This document shows positions 10,106-18,460 of a stretch of 64,000 bases of DNA, piece by piece (position 1 is the first letter of the stretch; every line of letters starts with the position of its first letter). A program made the position numbers and the translations under genes. Under the pieces are notes generated by a model, which saw only the letters and a list, made by a program, of their open reading frames with translations, searched no databases and was not told where the DNA came from. The stretch comes from Streptomyces iakyrus (GTDB lineage: Bacteria; Actinomycetota; Actinomycetes; Streptomycetales; Streptomycetaceae). Location: positions 62,001 to 126,000 of the forward strand of contig NZ_JNXI01000008.1 in NCBI RefSeq assembly GCF_000717055.1, written 5' to 3'.

Positions 10106-10963
10106 CTACTCGGCGGGCTCGGCGATCAGTGCCGTGCCGACTCTGCGGAAGCCGAGTCGGTCGTAGACCCGCGCGACATCGTCGTCACCCGCCGACAGGA
10201 AGACGGTCGCAGCGCCCCTCGACCGGGCGTCGGCCACCAGTGCCGCGGTGACCGCGCGTGCGAGTCCACTGCGGCGGGCCGCGGGGAGCGTTCCGACGCC
10301 GACGATCTCACTGACTCCCGCCAGCGGTTGGTGCTGGCCGGCGGACAGCACCGATCCGTGCTCGACGGCTGCCGCGACCACGGTCAGGCCTGCCCGGATG
10401 CGCACGATGGCGCGTTCCACCGTTCCGTCGGCGACGCGCTCCTCGATCGCCTCCGCCAGTTGACGTGTTCCCGCGCGACCGACGTGGGTCCCCGGCTCGG
10501 CGAAGGCGAGATGGGGAACCGCCAGGGCCCCGGGCAGGACCGGATCGTCCGCGCCTACGATCCGGACGGACACGCCGCCGGACGACCCGTCCACATGGGC
10601 TGCGGGCGTACCGGGATCGAGCACCATCAGCGGGTGTTCGTGGACCACGAGCCCCGACTCCTCGGCTGCTGCCCGGAGCGCGGGTGTGGTCTCGGCGACC
10701 CATTCGAAACTCTCCGGGATCCCCAGTTCCCGCTGACGGGCACGGACCTTGTGAACGTCGGTGGCCCGCAACGGCCCGGACCATCCCCGTGCGGGACGTG
10801 CGTAGAACGGCCAGCCCTGGCCCTCCCGCACGAACAGGGTGAGCGGCCCGTGGTCCTCGACGCGGGCGCCGTGCCGCGGGATCGCGTCGTAGTACTCCTC
10901 GAGCCGGTCCAGCAGGGCTCGCTCGGGATGATCGTCGAAGTCAGGAGAAGTCACGACGGGCAT
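10106..10963 (-). CDS. GNAT-family N-acetyltransferase
   Basis: This 285-residue protein has a C-terminal GNAT fold. The acetyl-CoA loop is GTLPAARRSGLARAVTAAL around residue 230, and the terminal strand and helix VYDRLGFRRVG match family motif B. The N-terminal ~120 residues (ERALLDRLEEYYDAIPRHGA, then LFVREGQGWPFYARP) are a common accessory region in actinobacterial GNATs, and this part may be a degenerate second GNAT. The acceptor is unknown. It stands alone, with a lipid kinase gene in the same direction 57 bases upstream. Confidence 0.8.
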   Translation of the reverse strand: MPVVTSPDFDDHPERALLDRLEEYYDAIPRHGARVEDHGPLTLFVREGQGWPFYARPARGWSGPLRATDVHKVRARQRELGIPESFEWVAETTPALRAAAEESGLVVHEHPLMVLDPGTPAAHVDGSSGGVSVRIVGADDPVLPGALAVPHLAFAEPGTHVGRAGTRQLAEAIEERVADGTVERAIVRIRAGLTVVAAAVEHGSVLSAGQHQPLAGVSEIVGVGTLPAARRSGLARAVTAALVADARSRGAATVFLSAGDDDVARVYDRLGFRRVGTALIAEPAE

Positions 10964-11020
10964 CCAAGCAACAGGGCGCCACCGCCGCCACTTTGTTTCG
11001 TCCCCACCGGGATCGGCGGC

Positions 11021-11902
11021 TCAGCACAGGACTCGCAGGGCCCCGGGCAGCACTCTGACCGTCACCGGGAGGGCGGCCTCGATCTCGCCGTCCGCGCCGT
11101 AGGGGACGTCGCTGTCGGCCTCGATGCGTATCTCCCGGCCTCGCACCACCTGCACCTGGGGGCGGTGGACGTGGGCGCCGGTGTCGAGCTCCTTCATCAG
11201 GGTGAAGAACAGCCGGCGTGGGGCGTCGCGGATCATCACGACGTCGAGCAGACCGTCGTCCAGACGGGCCTCGGGAGCGATGCGGCGCGCGGAGCCGTAG
11301 TAGCTGGAGTTCGCCGCCACGGCGGTGTAGCCGCTGTACGCGTGGTCGTGGCCGTCGACGGTGATCCGGTAGCGGACGGGGCGCCAGGTGCTGATCGCGC
11401 GCAGGGCCCCGGCGTAGTAGGAGGCCGAACCCCGCAGCATGCGGGAGCGGTTGGCGTGGAGGTTGGCCAGCGCGTCCACGCCCGCGTAGACGCTGCCGAG
11501 CACGACGGTGCCGGCGTGGACGGACGACGTGACCTCGATGGTGTCCACGGCGCGCGGTGTGCCGTGGAGCAGCACCCGGGCCACGCCGTCGGGGTCGCCG
11601 GGCAGGCCCAGGGCCCGGGCGAAGTCGTTGCCGCGGCCGGCCGGGACCATGCCGAACAGGGCGCCGGTGCCGCTGAGGGCTCCGCCGATGCTGCCGGTGA
11701 TCCCGTCGCCGCCGACGGCGAGCACCACCCGGCCGCGTTCCCCGGCGTGCCGGGCGAGTTCGCGGGCGTGGGCGAGGCTGCGGCTGTACTCGGTCTCCAG
11801 CTCGGCGCCCGCCTCCCGGAGGAGGCGGGCCACCTGGTGCAGCGCCGCAGCACTGGTGGCTCCGCCCGCGGTCGGGTTGACGACGGCGGTGAACTGTCGC
11901 AT
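11021..11902 (-). CDS. Diacylglycerol/lipid kinase (YegS/DagK family)
   Basis: This 293-residue lipid kinase would phosphorylate diacylglycerol or a related lipid at the membrane face. It has the N-terminal NPTAGG motif, a nucleotide loop VGGDGITGSIGG (GGDGI where most relatives have GGDGT), the phosphate-binding PAGRGNDFARALGLP, and the later LDDGLLDVV motif. The length is normal for the family. It follows the AGPS-like flavoprotein in the same direction with an 84-base gap, so co-transcription is plausible. With TetR and GlpD on the other strand it forms a lipid-head-group locus like the one I recall in mycobacteria (Rv2249c-Rv2252). Confidence 0.88.
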   Translation of the reverse strand: MRQFTAVVNPTAGGATSAAALHQVARLLREAGAELETEYSRSLAHARELARHAGERGRVVLAVGGDGITGSIGGALSGTGALFGMVPAGRGNDFARALGLPGDPDGVARVLLHGTPRAVDTIEVTSSVHAGTVVLGSVYAGVDALANLHANRSRMLRGSASYYAGALRAISTWRPVRYRITVDGHDHAYSGYTAVAANSSYYGSARRIAPEARLDDGLLDVVMIRDAPRRLFFTLMKELDTGAHVHRPQVQVVRGREIRIEADSDVPYGADGEIEAALPVTVRVLPGALRVLC

Positions 11903-11986
11903 CGATGTGCCTCCGGGCTGACGGGTGGTGCCGGGCTGTCGTCTGGTCAGGGGTGGTGCGGTCTCGGGCGGAGAGCGGAGCTGCGG

Positions 11987-13585
11987 TCAGTCGGCCGGCA
12001 GCAGGACGCCGGGGTTGAGCAGGCCGTCCGGGTCAAGCCGCCGCTTGACGGCGCGCAGCGCCGCGACACCGAGGTCCCCGGCCTCCCGTACGTACCAGTC
12101 GCGGTGGTCGGTGCCGACCGCGTGGTGGTGGGTGATGGTGCCGCCCGCGGCGAGGATCGCCTCGTTCGCGGCGTGCTTGGCGCGCGTCCAGTGCTCGACC
12201 GGGTCGGCGCCCTGGGCGGAGACGATCGTGAAGTACAGCGAGGCGCCGTTCTCGTAGACGTGCGAGATGTGGCACATGACCAGCGGCGGGGTGCCGTTGC
12301 CGGTGAGTGTGGAGGTGAGCGCGTCGCGGACGGCCGCGTACAGGCCGGGCAGTCGCGACCAGTAGGCGGCGGTCTCCAGGGTCTCGGCGAACGCGCCCGC
12401 TTCGAGGAGCGAGTCCCGCAGGTACGGCGCCGCGTAGCGGCCGTGGGCCCAGCGCTCCCCCGGCTCGTCGCCCGCGAACTTGCCGCCGCAGTCGGTGAGT
12501 ACGGCCGCCGCGGCCGCCCGCCGTTGCGCCGTGTCCTGCTCGGCGCCCTCGAAGCCGACCACGGCGAGGCATCCGGCGCCGTGCTGCTCGGCCGCGGAGC
12601 CGATGGCCTCGGGCTGGGCGAGGCCGATCAGGCTCTCGGTCTCGTCGGACAGCCGGAGGACGGTGGGGCGGGGGCCGTCCTGGGCGAGCCGGCGCAGCGC
12701 GGCGGTGCCCTCGTCGAAGGAGGCGAAGCGCCAGCCTTCGTAGCGGCGCGTCTGCGGGACGGGCCGGATGCGGACGGTCACGGACGTGATGACACCGAAG
12801 GCGCCTTCCGAGCCGAGCAGCAGCTGCCGCAGATCGGGGCCGGCCGCGGAACGGGGTGCCCGGCCGGTGTCGAGGGTGCCCTCGGGTGTGGCGAGGGTGA
12901 GGCCGAGGACCATCTCGTCGAAGCGTCCGTAGCCCGCGGAGGCCTGCCCGCTGGAGCGGGTCGCGGCGAAGCCGCCGATGGTGGCCCACTCGTAGGACTG
13001 GGGGAAGTGGCCGAGAGTGAAACCGTGTTCGGCCAGGAGCGCCTCGGCCTCGGGTGCGCGCAGGCCGGGCTGGAGGGTGGCGGTCCGGGAGACGGGGTCG
13101 AGGTCGAGCATGCGGTTCATGTGCCGCAGGTCCAGGGCGATGAAGGGTGCCTTGCCGACGGGGGCGAGGCCGCCGACGACGGAGGTGCCGCCGCCGAACG
13201 GGACGAGGGCGAGGCGGTGTTCGGCGCACACGCGGAGCACGGCGAGAACCTCGTCGTGGCTGTGCGGGAGAGCGACTGCCGCCGGGGCGTCGGCGGTGTC
13301 GGCGGCGCGGATGCGCAGCAGGTCCGGGGTGGACTTGCCGCGGGTGTGCCGGATGCGGCTCTCCGGGTCCGTGCGGAGGCTCCCCGCGCGGTCGCCGAGT
13401 GCGGCGTGCAGCGCGTTGCGGGCGGCGTCCTCCAGAGCGGGCGTGGAGATCGTGATCTCCTCCAGCCGGGCTGATGCCGTGGGCTGCGGCGTGACGCCGA
13501 GCCAGTCGCGCAGCAGCCCGGTGACGGTGTCGGGCAGCGGCGTCGCCCTGGCCGGGTCGCCCCAGCCGTTCCACAGCATGTCCAT
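11987..13585 (-). CDS. FAD-binding oxidase of the alkyldihydroxyacetonephosphate synthase type
   Basis: The 532-residue protein is a VAO/PCMH flavoprotein. FAD-binding motif VPFGGGTSVVGG lies in the first third, followed by TIGGFAATRSSGQASAGYG. The C-terminal HHHAVGTDHRDW matches the active-site His triplet of alkyl-DHAP synthase, the enzyme that forms the ether bond in ether lipids. I chose the ATG at 13585 (MDMLWNGW) because GAGGA is correctly spaced. A GTG five codons earlier lacks a ribosome site. It is divergent from a TetR gene and followed by a lipid kinase. An ether-lipid role is suggested by family and neighbours. A generic glycolate or lactate oxidase is the main alternative. Confidence 0.82.
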   Translation of the reverse strand: MDMLWNGWGDPARATPLPDTVTGLLRDWLGVTPQPTASARLEEITISTPALEDAARNALHAALGDRAGSLRTDPESRIRHTRGKSTPDLLRIRAADTADAPAAVALPHSHDEVLAVLRVCAEHRLALVPFGGGTSVVGGLAPVGKAPFIALDLRHMNRMLDLDPVSRTATLQPGLRAPEAEALLAEHGFTLGHFPQSYEWATIGGFAATRSSGQASAGYGRFDEMVLGLTLATPEGTLDTGRAPRSAAGPDLRQLLLGSEGAFGVITSVTVRIRPVPQTRRYEGWRFASFDEGTAALRRLAQDGPRPTVLRLSDETESLIGLAQPEAIGSAAEQHGAGCLAVVGFEGAEQDTAQRRAAAAAVLTDCGGKFAGDEPGERWAHGRYAAPYLRDSLLEAGAFAETLETAAYWSRLPGLYAAVRDALTSTLTGNGTPPLVMCHISHVYENGASLYFTIVSAQGADPVEHWTRAKHAANEAILAAGGTITHHHAVGTDHRDWYVREAGDLGVAALRAVKRRLDPDGLLNPGVLLPAD

Positions 13586-13631
13586 GCGTGTCGTCCTCAC
13601 CGGTCGTCGGGGGTTGCCGCTGGAGCGGCCT

Positions 13632-13651
13632 CGGGCGTTACACTGTTACAC
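13632..13651 (+). promoter_or_regulatory. Probable leaderless promoter/operator of the TetR gene
   Basis: A -10-like TACACT (13639-13644) ends eight bases before the TetR ATG at 13652, so transcription would begin at or next to the start codon. GTTACAC occurs twice in tandem here, which may be the TetR operator. No Shine-Dalgarno is visible. Confidence 0.4.
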
Positions 13652-14269
13652 ATGACGCCTAATCGTCACAACAGCTCGGCTCAGCAGAGGTCCTCCGACA
13701 ACGACGTGGTGCTCGACGCCGTCCGGGACTGCGTCCTGGCCGTCGGTGTCCGCCGCACGACCATGACCGACGTGGCCCGCCGCGCGGGCGTCTCACGGAT
13801 GACCCTCTACCGCCGCTGGCCCGACGTCCGTTCCCTGGTCGGTGATCTCATGACGCGCGAGTGGATCGCCGTCGCGACCGGAGCCATGCCCGAGAGCCGG
13901 CCCGAGGTGGGCACGCGCCCGCCACTGATCGACGGCCTGGTGGCGGGCGTGGAGGCCTTCCGCGCCCACCCGCTCTTCCAGAAGATCGTCGACGTCGATC
14001 CCGAACTGCTCCTGCCCTACGTGCTGGACCGGCGCGGTGCGAGCCAGGAGGCCCTGCTGGGGCTGCTCGCCGGGGCGCTGCGGGAGGGGCACGCGGACGG
14101 CTCGGTGCGGGTGGCCCCCGCCGAACGCCAGGCCAGGACCGTGCTGCTGGTCCTCCAGTCCTTCGCCCTGTCCCTGCGCACCATGACCGACGAGGACGAC
14201 GCCGAGCTCACGAGTGCGGCCTTCCTCGCCGAACTGCGCACCCTCCTGGAGAGGACCCTCACCCCATGA
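13652..14269 (+). CDS. TetR-family transcriptional regulator
   Basis: The 205-residue protein has an N-terminal TetR helix-turn-helix (residues 22-70: AVGVRRTTMTDVARRAGVSR, then MTLYRRWPDV) and an all-helical ligand-binding C-terminus. Its stop overlaps the GlpD start (ATGA at 14266-14269), so the two are translationally coupled. It is divergent from the AGPS-like gene, with only 66 bases between them. It therefore most likely controls both directions in response to a lipid or acyl ligand. Confidence 0.9.
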   Translation: MTPNRHNSSAQQRSSDNDVVLDAVRDCVLAVGVRRTTMTDVARRAGVSRMTLYRRWPDVRSLVGDLMTREWIAVATGAMPESRPEVGTRPPLIDGLVAGVEAFRAHPLFQKIVDVDPELLLPYVLDRRGASQEALLGLLAGALREGHADGSVRVAPAERQARTVLLVLQSFALSLRTMTDEDDAELTSAAFLAELRTLLERTLTP

Positions 14270-15858
14270 GCCTGACCGGCACCCCCGCCGCCGGGGCCTC
14301 CCTGTCCGCCGCGCGGCGCACCCGCGACCTGGCCGAGGCGACCGACGGCCGCGTGGTGGACGTGCTGGTCGTCGGCCTCGGCGCGACCGGCGCCGGAGCG
14401 GCCCTGGACGCAGCCGCCCGCGGTCTCGACGTCGTCGCCGTCGACGCCCGCGACCTCGCGTTCGGCACGTCGCGCTGGAGCTCCAAGCTCATCCACGGCG
14501 GGCTGCGCTATCTGGCCTCGGCGCAGTTCGACGTCGCCCACGAGAGCGCGGTCGAGCGCGGCGTGCTGATGGAGCGGACAGCGCCCCACCTGGTGCGCGC
14601 CCAGCCGTTCGTGCTGCCGTTGACCGGACTCGTCTCGCGCGGCCAGGCCGCTCTCGCCTGGGCCGGTTTCCGGGCCGGCGACGCCCTGCGGCTGTCGGCC
14701 CGCACGGCTCGCGCCACATTGCCCGCCCCTCGTCGGCTCTCCCCGGTCGAGACCCGGCACCTGGCTCCGGCGCTGCGCCCCACCGAGCTGCGCGGCGGCC
14801 TGCTGTCCTGGGACGGGAGGCTCACCGACGACGCCCGTCTGGTGACCGCCCTCGCCCGTACCGCCGCCGCCCGAGGGGCCCGCGTACTGACCCGTGTCCG
14901 GGCCCTGGAACTCTCCGCGTCCGGGGCCCGCATACGCGACGAACTCACCGGCGAGGAGGGCGAGATCCGGGCCCGGGCGGTGATCAACGCGTCCGGTGTG
15001 TGGGCCGGTGACCTCGTGGAGGGCATCAGGGTCCGGCCCTCCCGCGGCACCCACATCGTCCTGCGCTCGCAGGACATCGGCCCGCTGCCCGCCGGTCTGC
15101 ACATCCCCATCCCCGGCGAGACCAACCGTTTCGTCCTCGTCCTGCCCCAGGACGACGGCAGGGTCTATGTCGGGCTCACCGACGAACCCCTGGACGGGCC
15201 CGTTCCGGACGTCCCCGAGGTGCCGGAGACGGACATCGGCTTCCTGCTCGACGTCCTCGGGTCGGTCCTCGACGTCCCGGTCCGTCGCAGCGACGTCGTC
15301 GGCGCGTTCGCCGGGCTGCGCCCCCTGCTGGACACCACGCCCACCGGACAGCCCGGCGCCGCCTCCCGCACGGCCGACATCTCCCGCCGGCACGCGGTGC
15401 TGACCTCACCGGACGGCGTGGTCAGTGTGGTCGGCGGCAAGCTCACCACCTATCGCCGGATGGCCGAGGACGCGGTGAACGCCGTGGTCGAGGCACGCGG
15501 CCTGGCCGTCGGCCCCTCCCCCACCGCCACGCTCCCGCTGGTGGGCGCCGCGGCCCCCCGGACGCTCGCCGCGATCCGCGCGCCCCGGCGTCTCGTGCAG
15601 TGCTACGGCACCGAGGCCCCGGCGGTACACGCCCTGGCCGAGCGGGACCCGCGGCTGGGCGAGCCCGTCGTGCCCGGCCATGCGGTGACCGGCGCCGAAC
15701 TGCTGTGGGCGGTACGGCACGAGGGTGCTCTGGACGAAGCCGACCTGCTCGATCGTCGCACGCGCATCGGACTGGTCCCGGCGGACCGGGCCGAGGCGTT
15801 GAAGGCCGTACGCGAGCTGGTGGGTGAAACCCTGGGCGCGGCAAGCCGAGGCCGGTGA
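14266..15858 (+). CDS. glpD: FAD-dependent glycerol-3-phosphate dehydrogenase
   Basis: This 530-residue membrane-associated flavoenzyme oxidises glycerol-3-phosphate to dihydroxyacetone phosphate and passes electrons to quinone. It has an N-terminal dinucleotide motif VVGLGATGAGAALDAAARG, family motifs GTSRWSSKLIHGGLRYL and DGRLTDDARL, a conserved VVGGKLTTYRRMAEDAV, and the C-terminal helical GlpD cap. The ATG at 14266 overlaps the TetR stop. DHAP is the precursor of the alkyl-DHAP synthase reaction, so this gene may supply substrate to the divergent AGPS-like enzyme. A housekeeping glpD elsewhere in the genome is likely. Confidence 0.93.
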   Translation: MSLTGTPAAGASLSAARRTRDLAEATDGRVVDVLVVGLGATGAGAALDAAARGLDVVAVDARDLAFGTSRWSSKLIHGGLRYLASAQFDVAHESAVERGVLMERTAPHLVRAQPFVLPLTGLVSRGQAALAWAGFRAGDALRLSARTARATLPAPRRLSPVETRHLAPALRPTELRGGLLSWDGRLTDDARLVTALARTAAARGARVLTRVRALELSASGARIRDELTGEEGEIRARAVINASGVWAGDLVEGIRVRPSRGTHIVLRSQDIGPLPAGLHIPIPGETNRFVLVLPQDDGRVYVGLTDEPLDGPVPDVPEVPETDIGFLLDVLGSVLDVPVRRSDVVGAFAGLRPLLDTTPTGQPGAASRTADISRRHAVLTSPDGVVSVVGGKLTTYRRMAEDAVNAVVEARGLAVGPSPTATLPLVGAAAPRTLAAIRAPRRLVQCYGTEAPAVHALAERDPRLGEPVVPGHAVTGAELLWAVRHEGALDEADLLDRRTRIGLVPADRAEALKAVRELVGETLGAASRGR

Positions 15859-15861
15859 AGA

Positions 15862-15895
15862 GGCCGGTGGGCCCGGTCCGGCCCGCTCACCGGCC
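15862..15895. terminator. Bidirectional terminator between glpD and the spermidine-synthase-like gene
   Basis: GGCCGGTG (15862-15869) pairs with CACCGGCC (15888-15895), with further GC pairing inside. It sits where two convergent genes meet and overlaps the stop of the leftward gene. Confidence 0.5.
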
Positions 15896-17428
15896 GTTCT
15901 GCGGACTGTAGGGCTGCAGGAGCTGGTCCACGGGTGCGTGATCGTCTGTGAGGAGCCGGGCCGCGCCGGTCCAGGAGGTGAGGTCCTCGCCGGTGACGGT
16001 CTTCCATCCGGTGTGCCGGGCGTCGAGCGCTCGTTGGACCGCCCGGAGGTCGACCGGCCGGTCGGAGGCGAGCACCACCAGGTTGCCGCCCTTCGACGCG
16101 GCGGCCGGGCCCAGGCCGATGTCGGCGGGTTCGCCGAGGAGCGCGACGTGCGGGAAGGTCTCGCCGAGCGTGGCCACTTCGGCGCGGGCGAAGTCCATGT
16201 CACCGTGGTCGATGAGGTTGGCCACGTACACGCCTCCGTCGTCGAGCACCCGCCGGACATCGGCCATCGCTTCCACGGTGGTGAGGTGCCATGGCACGCT
16301 GACGCCACCGAAGGCGTCGCCGACGACGAGGTCACGGCTGCCGGTGTCGAGTCGCCGCAGGCCGAGCCTGCCGTCCTCCACACGTACGTCGATGCCGGCC
16401 TCCGGCCGCAGACCGAGTCGCTCGTGGTTGATGCGCACGACTCCGCCGTCGATCTCGGAGACGACGCTCCGTGTCCCGGGGCGGGTGGCCGCGAGGTAGC
16501 GGGGAAGAGTGAGTCCGCCACCGCCCAGGTGGTGGGCGACCAGTGGTTCGCCCTGCGGGAAGCCGGCGTCGACCACCGACGCGACGGCGCGCACGTACTC
16601 GAACTCCAGATGGGTCGGGTCGTCGATGTCGACGTAGGAGTGCCGCAGGCCGTCCAGGACGAGCGTGCGGCCGTCACCCTCGCCGGGGTCCGCGACGACG
16701 CGTGCGCAGTGGTACTTGGTCTCCACGTCGCAGCCCCCGGGCGCGACCGTGGCGGCGAGGCCGCCGGCCGCGACGGCGAGTGCCAGGGCCGGGGCACCGG
16801 TCCACCCGCGCGTTCGCCACTCGACCCACGCCGAGCCGGCCACCAGCAGTGCTCCGAGCCCGAGCAGGATGCCGCTGACCGGCAACCGCGACACGAGGAC
16901 GAAGCCGGTGAGCACGGTGCCGACGATGGCGCCCACCGTGCCGATGCCCGACAGCCGGCCGACCACCGTACCGGTCTCCGCCAGGCTGGTGAGACGCAGC
17001 TTCGTGACGAACGGCGTCACCGCGGAGAGCAGCGCACCCGGCACCAGAATGGTCAGCGACGCGATGACCAGGAGCACCGCCGGTGCCCACTCCGCCGTAC
17101 TCCGCAGCACCGCGGGGGTGAGCGCCACCACCGCTCCGGACACCCCCAGCGAGGGACCGATGAGCCGGCGCGGATCGACCTGGTCCGCGATGACGCCGCC
17201 CAGCCAGGAGCCGAAGGCGATGGCCGTGAGCGCGATGCCGATCACCATGGTGCTGGTCTCAAGGGTCAGGCCGAGGTAGGGAGCCAGCAGCCGCAGGGCG
17301 ACGATCTCGACCACCAGGACCGCCGCCGAGGACCCGAACACCAGTATCGCGGCAGCACGGGGGCCCAGACCTTCACGGGGTGTGCTCTCGACGACGGGCG
17401 ACGTAGACGATCCGGTCACGGGCGACAT
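15887..17428 (-). CDS. Fused membrane transporter/spermidine-synthase-like protein
   Basis: The 513-residue protein joins an N-terminal integral membrane part (about residues 25-225, six to seven hydrophobic segments, MFS-like) to a C-terminal Rossmann domain. The second part has the polyamine synthase features HHLGGGGLTLPRYL, SEIDGGVVRINHERL and DLVVGDAFGG. In canonical spermidine synthase the catalytic Asp region reads DxxD near the last motif. Here that region is VVGDAFGG, so aminopropyl transfer is uncertain. Such fusions are widespread in actinobacteria and largely uncharacterised. It stands alone between convergent glpD and the methyltransferase gene. Confidence 0.8.
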   Translation of the reverse strand: MSPVTGSSTSPVVESTPREGLGPRAAAILVFGSSAAVLVVEIVALRLLAPYLGLTLETSTMVIGIALTAIAFGSWLGGVIADQVDPRRLIGPSLGVSGAVVALTPAVLRSTAEWAPAVLLVIASLTILVPGALLSAVTPFVTKLRLTSLAETGTVVGRLSGIGTVGAIVGTVLTGFVLVSRLPVSGILLGLGALLVAGSAWVEWRTRGWTGAPALALAVAAGGLAATVAPGGCDVETKYHCARVVADPGEGDGRTLVLDGLRHSYVDIDDPTHLEFEYVRAVASVVDAGFPQGEPLVAHHLGGGGLTLPRYLAATRPGTRSVVSEIDGGVVRINHERLGLRPEAGIDVRVEDGRLGLRRLDTGSRDLVVGDAFGGVSVPWHLTTVEAMADVRRVLDDGGVYVANLIDHGDMDFARAEVATLGETFPHVALLGEPADIGLGPAAASKGGNLVVLASDRPVDLRAVQRALDARHTGWKTVTGEDLTSWTGAARLLTDDHAPVDQLLQPYSPQNGR

Positions 17429-17557
17429 TCTCGCACGGGGTCATCGACGGAACCGCACCCTTCACATCCCCATATGTGCGGCGCGGGTTGAGCGCGACCT
17501 CATCCAACTCGGGGAGCCGGGGCCCGCGGTGAGGACCCCGGCACGCGCAAGGCAGGG

Positions 17558-18445
17558 TCAGACCCGGTCGGCCGCGATCAGGACGTACTGGAAGGAGCCG
17601 TCCCGGTAGGACTCGATGAACGCCTCCTCGATCCCGGTGACCAGCGAGGACGTGGCCCGCAACTCCCAGTAGGGCAGGGTGTCCGGAGTGAGGTCGACGA
17701 TGGCCTGCGGCACGAGCCGGTTGTCGGCCATGGCGCGCAGATATTCGCGGCGCGAGTGGATGTTGCACTCGAAGTGGGCGTTGATCTGGGAGACCCACTT
17801 CGACGGCTGGCCGTAGCGGGGGTTCCAGCAGCCGGTGATCGTCACGTAGCGGCCGCCCACCCGCAGGAAGCGGGAGTGCTCGGCGAACAGGTCGTCGAGG
17901 TCGACGTACATGCTCGACTCGTTGTTCCACGAAGCGGCGATGCTGCCCTTCTCGAAGGGCGTGTCGAGCATGTTGCACACGCGGGAGCGGACGTGGTCCT
18001 CGATCCGCAGTTCCCGTGCCCGCCTGTTGCCGAAGTCGGCCTGGGTCGCGGAGAGGGTGACGCCCTCGACCTTGCAGCCGAAGCGGCGGTGGGCCATGAC
18101 CATGGAGCCGCCGCGCCCGCAGCCGGCGTCGACGAGGGTGTCGCCGGGCCCGACGGGGCCGAGATGGTCCAGGAGGACCTCGGCCTGTGCCGACTCCAGC
18201 CGGTGCAGCTCCGCGATGAGCTTCTTCTCGTACTCGCTGTGGGCCGGGTCGCCGAGCGCGGCCTGGTCCACCTCGCCGATGCCGTAGTGGTGGTGGTAGA
18301 GCCCATCCACGTCACCGAGGCGGAGATTGACCGGCCGTGCCTCGTTGTTCCAGTAGCGGGCGATGTCCCCCTGGTACGGCGTCGCCGGGGCCGGGATCTT
18401 CACGGAGGCGGTGGTGGTCGTTTCCGTCGTCATTTCAGTGGTCAC
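17558..18445 (-). CDS. gpmt: Geranyl diphosphate 2-C-methyltransferase
   Basis: This 295-residue SAM-dependent enzyme methylates geranyl diphosphate at C2 to give 2-methyl-GPP, the first dedicated step of 2-methylisoborneol synthesis. A Thr-rich N-terminus is followed by IARYWNNEARPVNLRLGDVDG and the SAM-binding LVDAGCGRGGSM (about 104-115), as in Streptomyces GPP methyltransferases. It lies 15 bases after the 2-MIB synthase gene in the same direction and is the last gene of the encapsulin operon. Identification is strong because sequence and context agree. Confidence 0.95.
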   Translation of the reverse strand: MTTEMTTETTTTASVKIPAPATPYQGDIARYWNNEARPVNLRLGDVDGLYHHHYGIGEVDQAALGDPAHSEYEKKLIAELHRLESAQAEVLLDHLGPVGPGDTLVDAGCGRGGSMVMAHRRFGCKVEGVTLSATQADFGNRRARELRIEDHVRSRVCNMLDTPFEKGSIAASWNNESSMYVDLDDLFAEHSRFLRVGGRYVTITGCWNPRYGQPSKWVSQINAHFECNIHSRREYLRAMADNRLVPQAIVDLTPDTLPYWELRATSSLVTGIEEAFIESYRDGSFQYVLIAADRV

Positions 18446-18460
18446 AGAAAGGTCCGTTCT

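Noticed and set aside
10328..13474. A 1,048-codon rightward open frame
   Set aside because: It is antisense to the GNAT, lipid kinase and AGPS-like genes, has no family motifs, and reflects the codon-position GC bias of Streptomyces.
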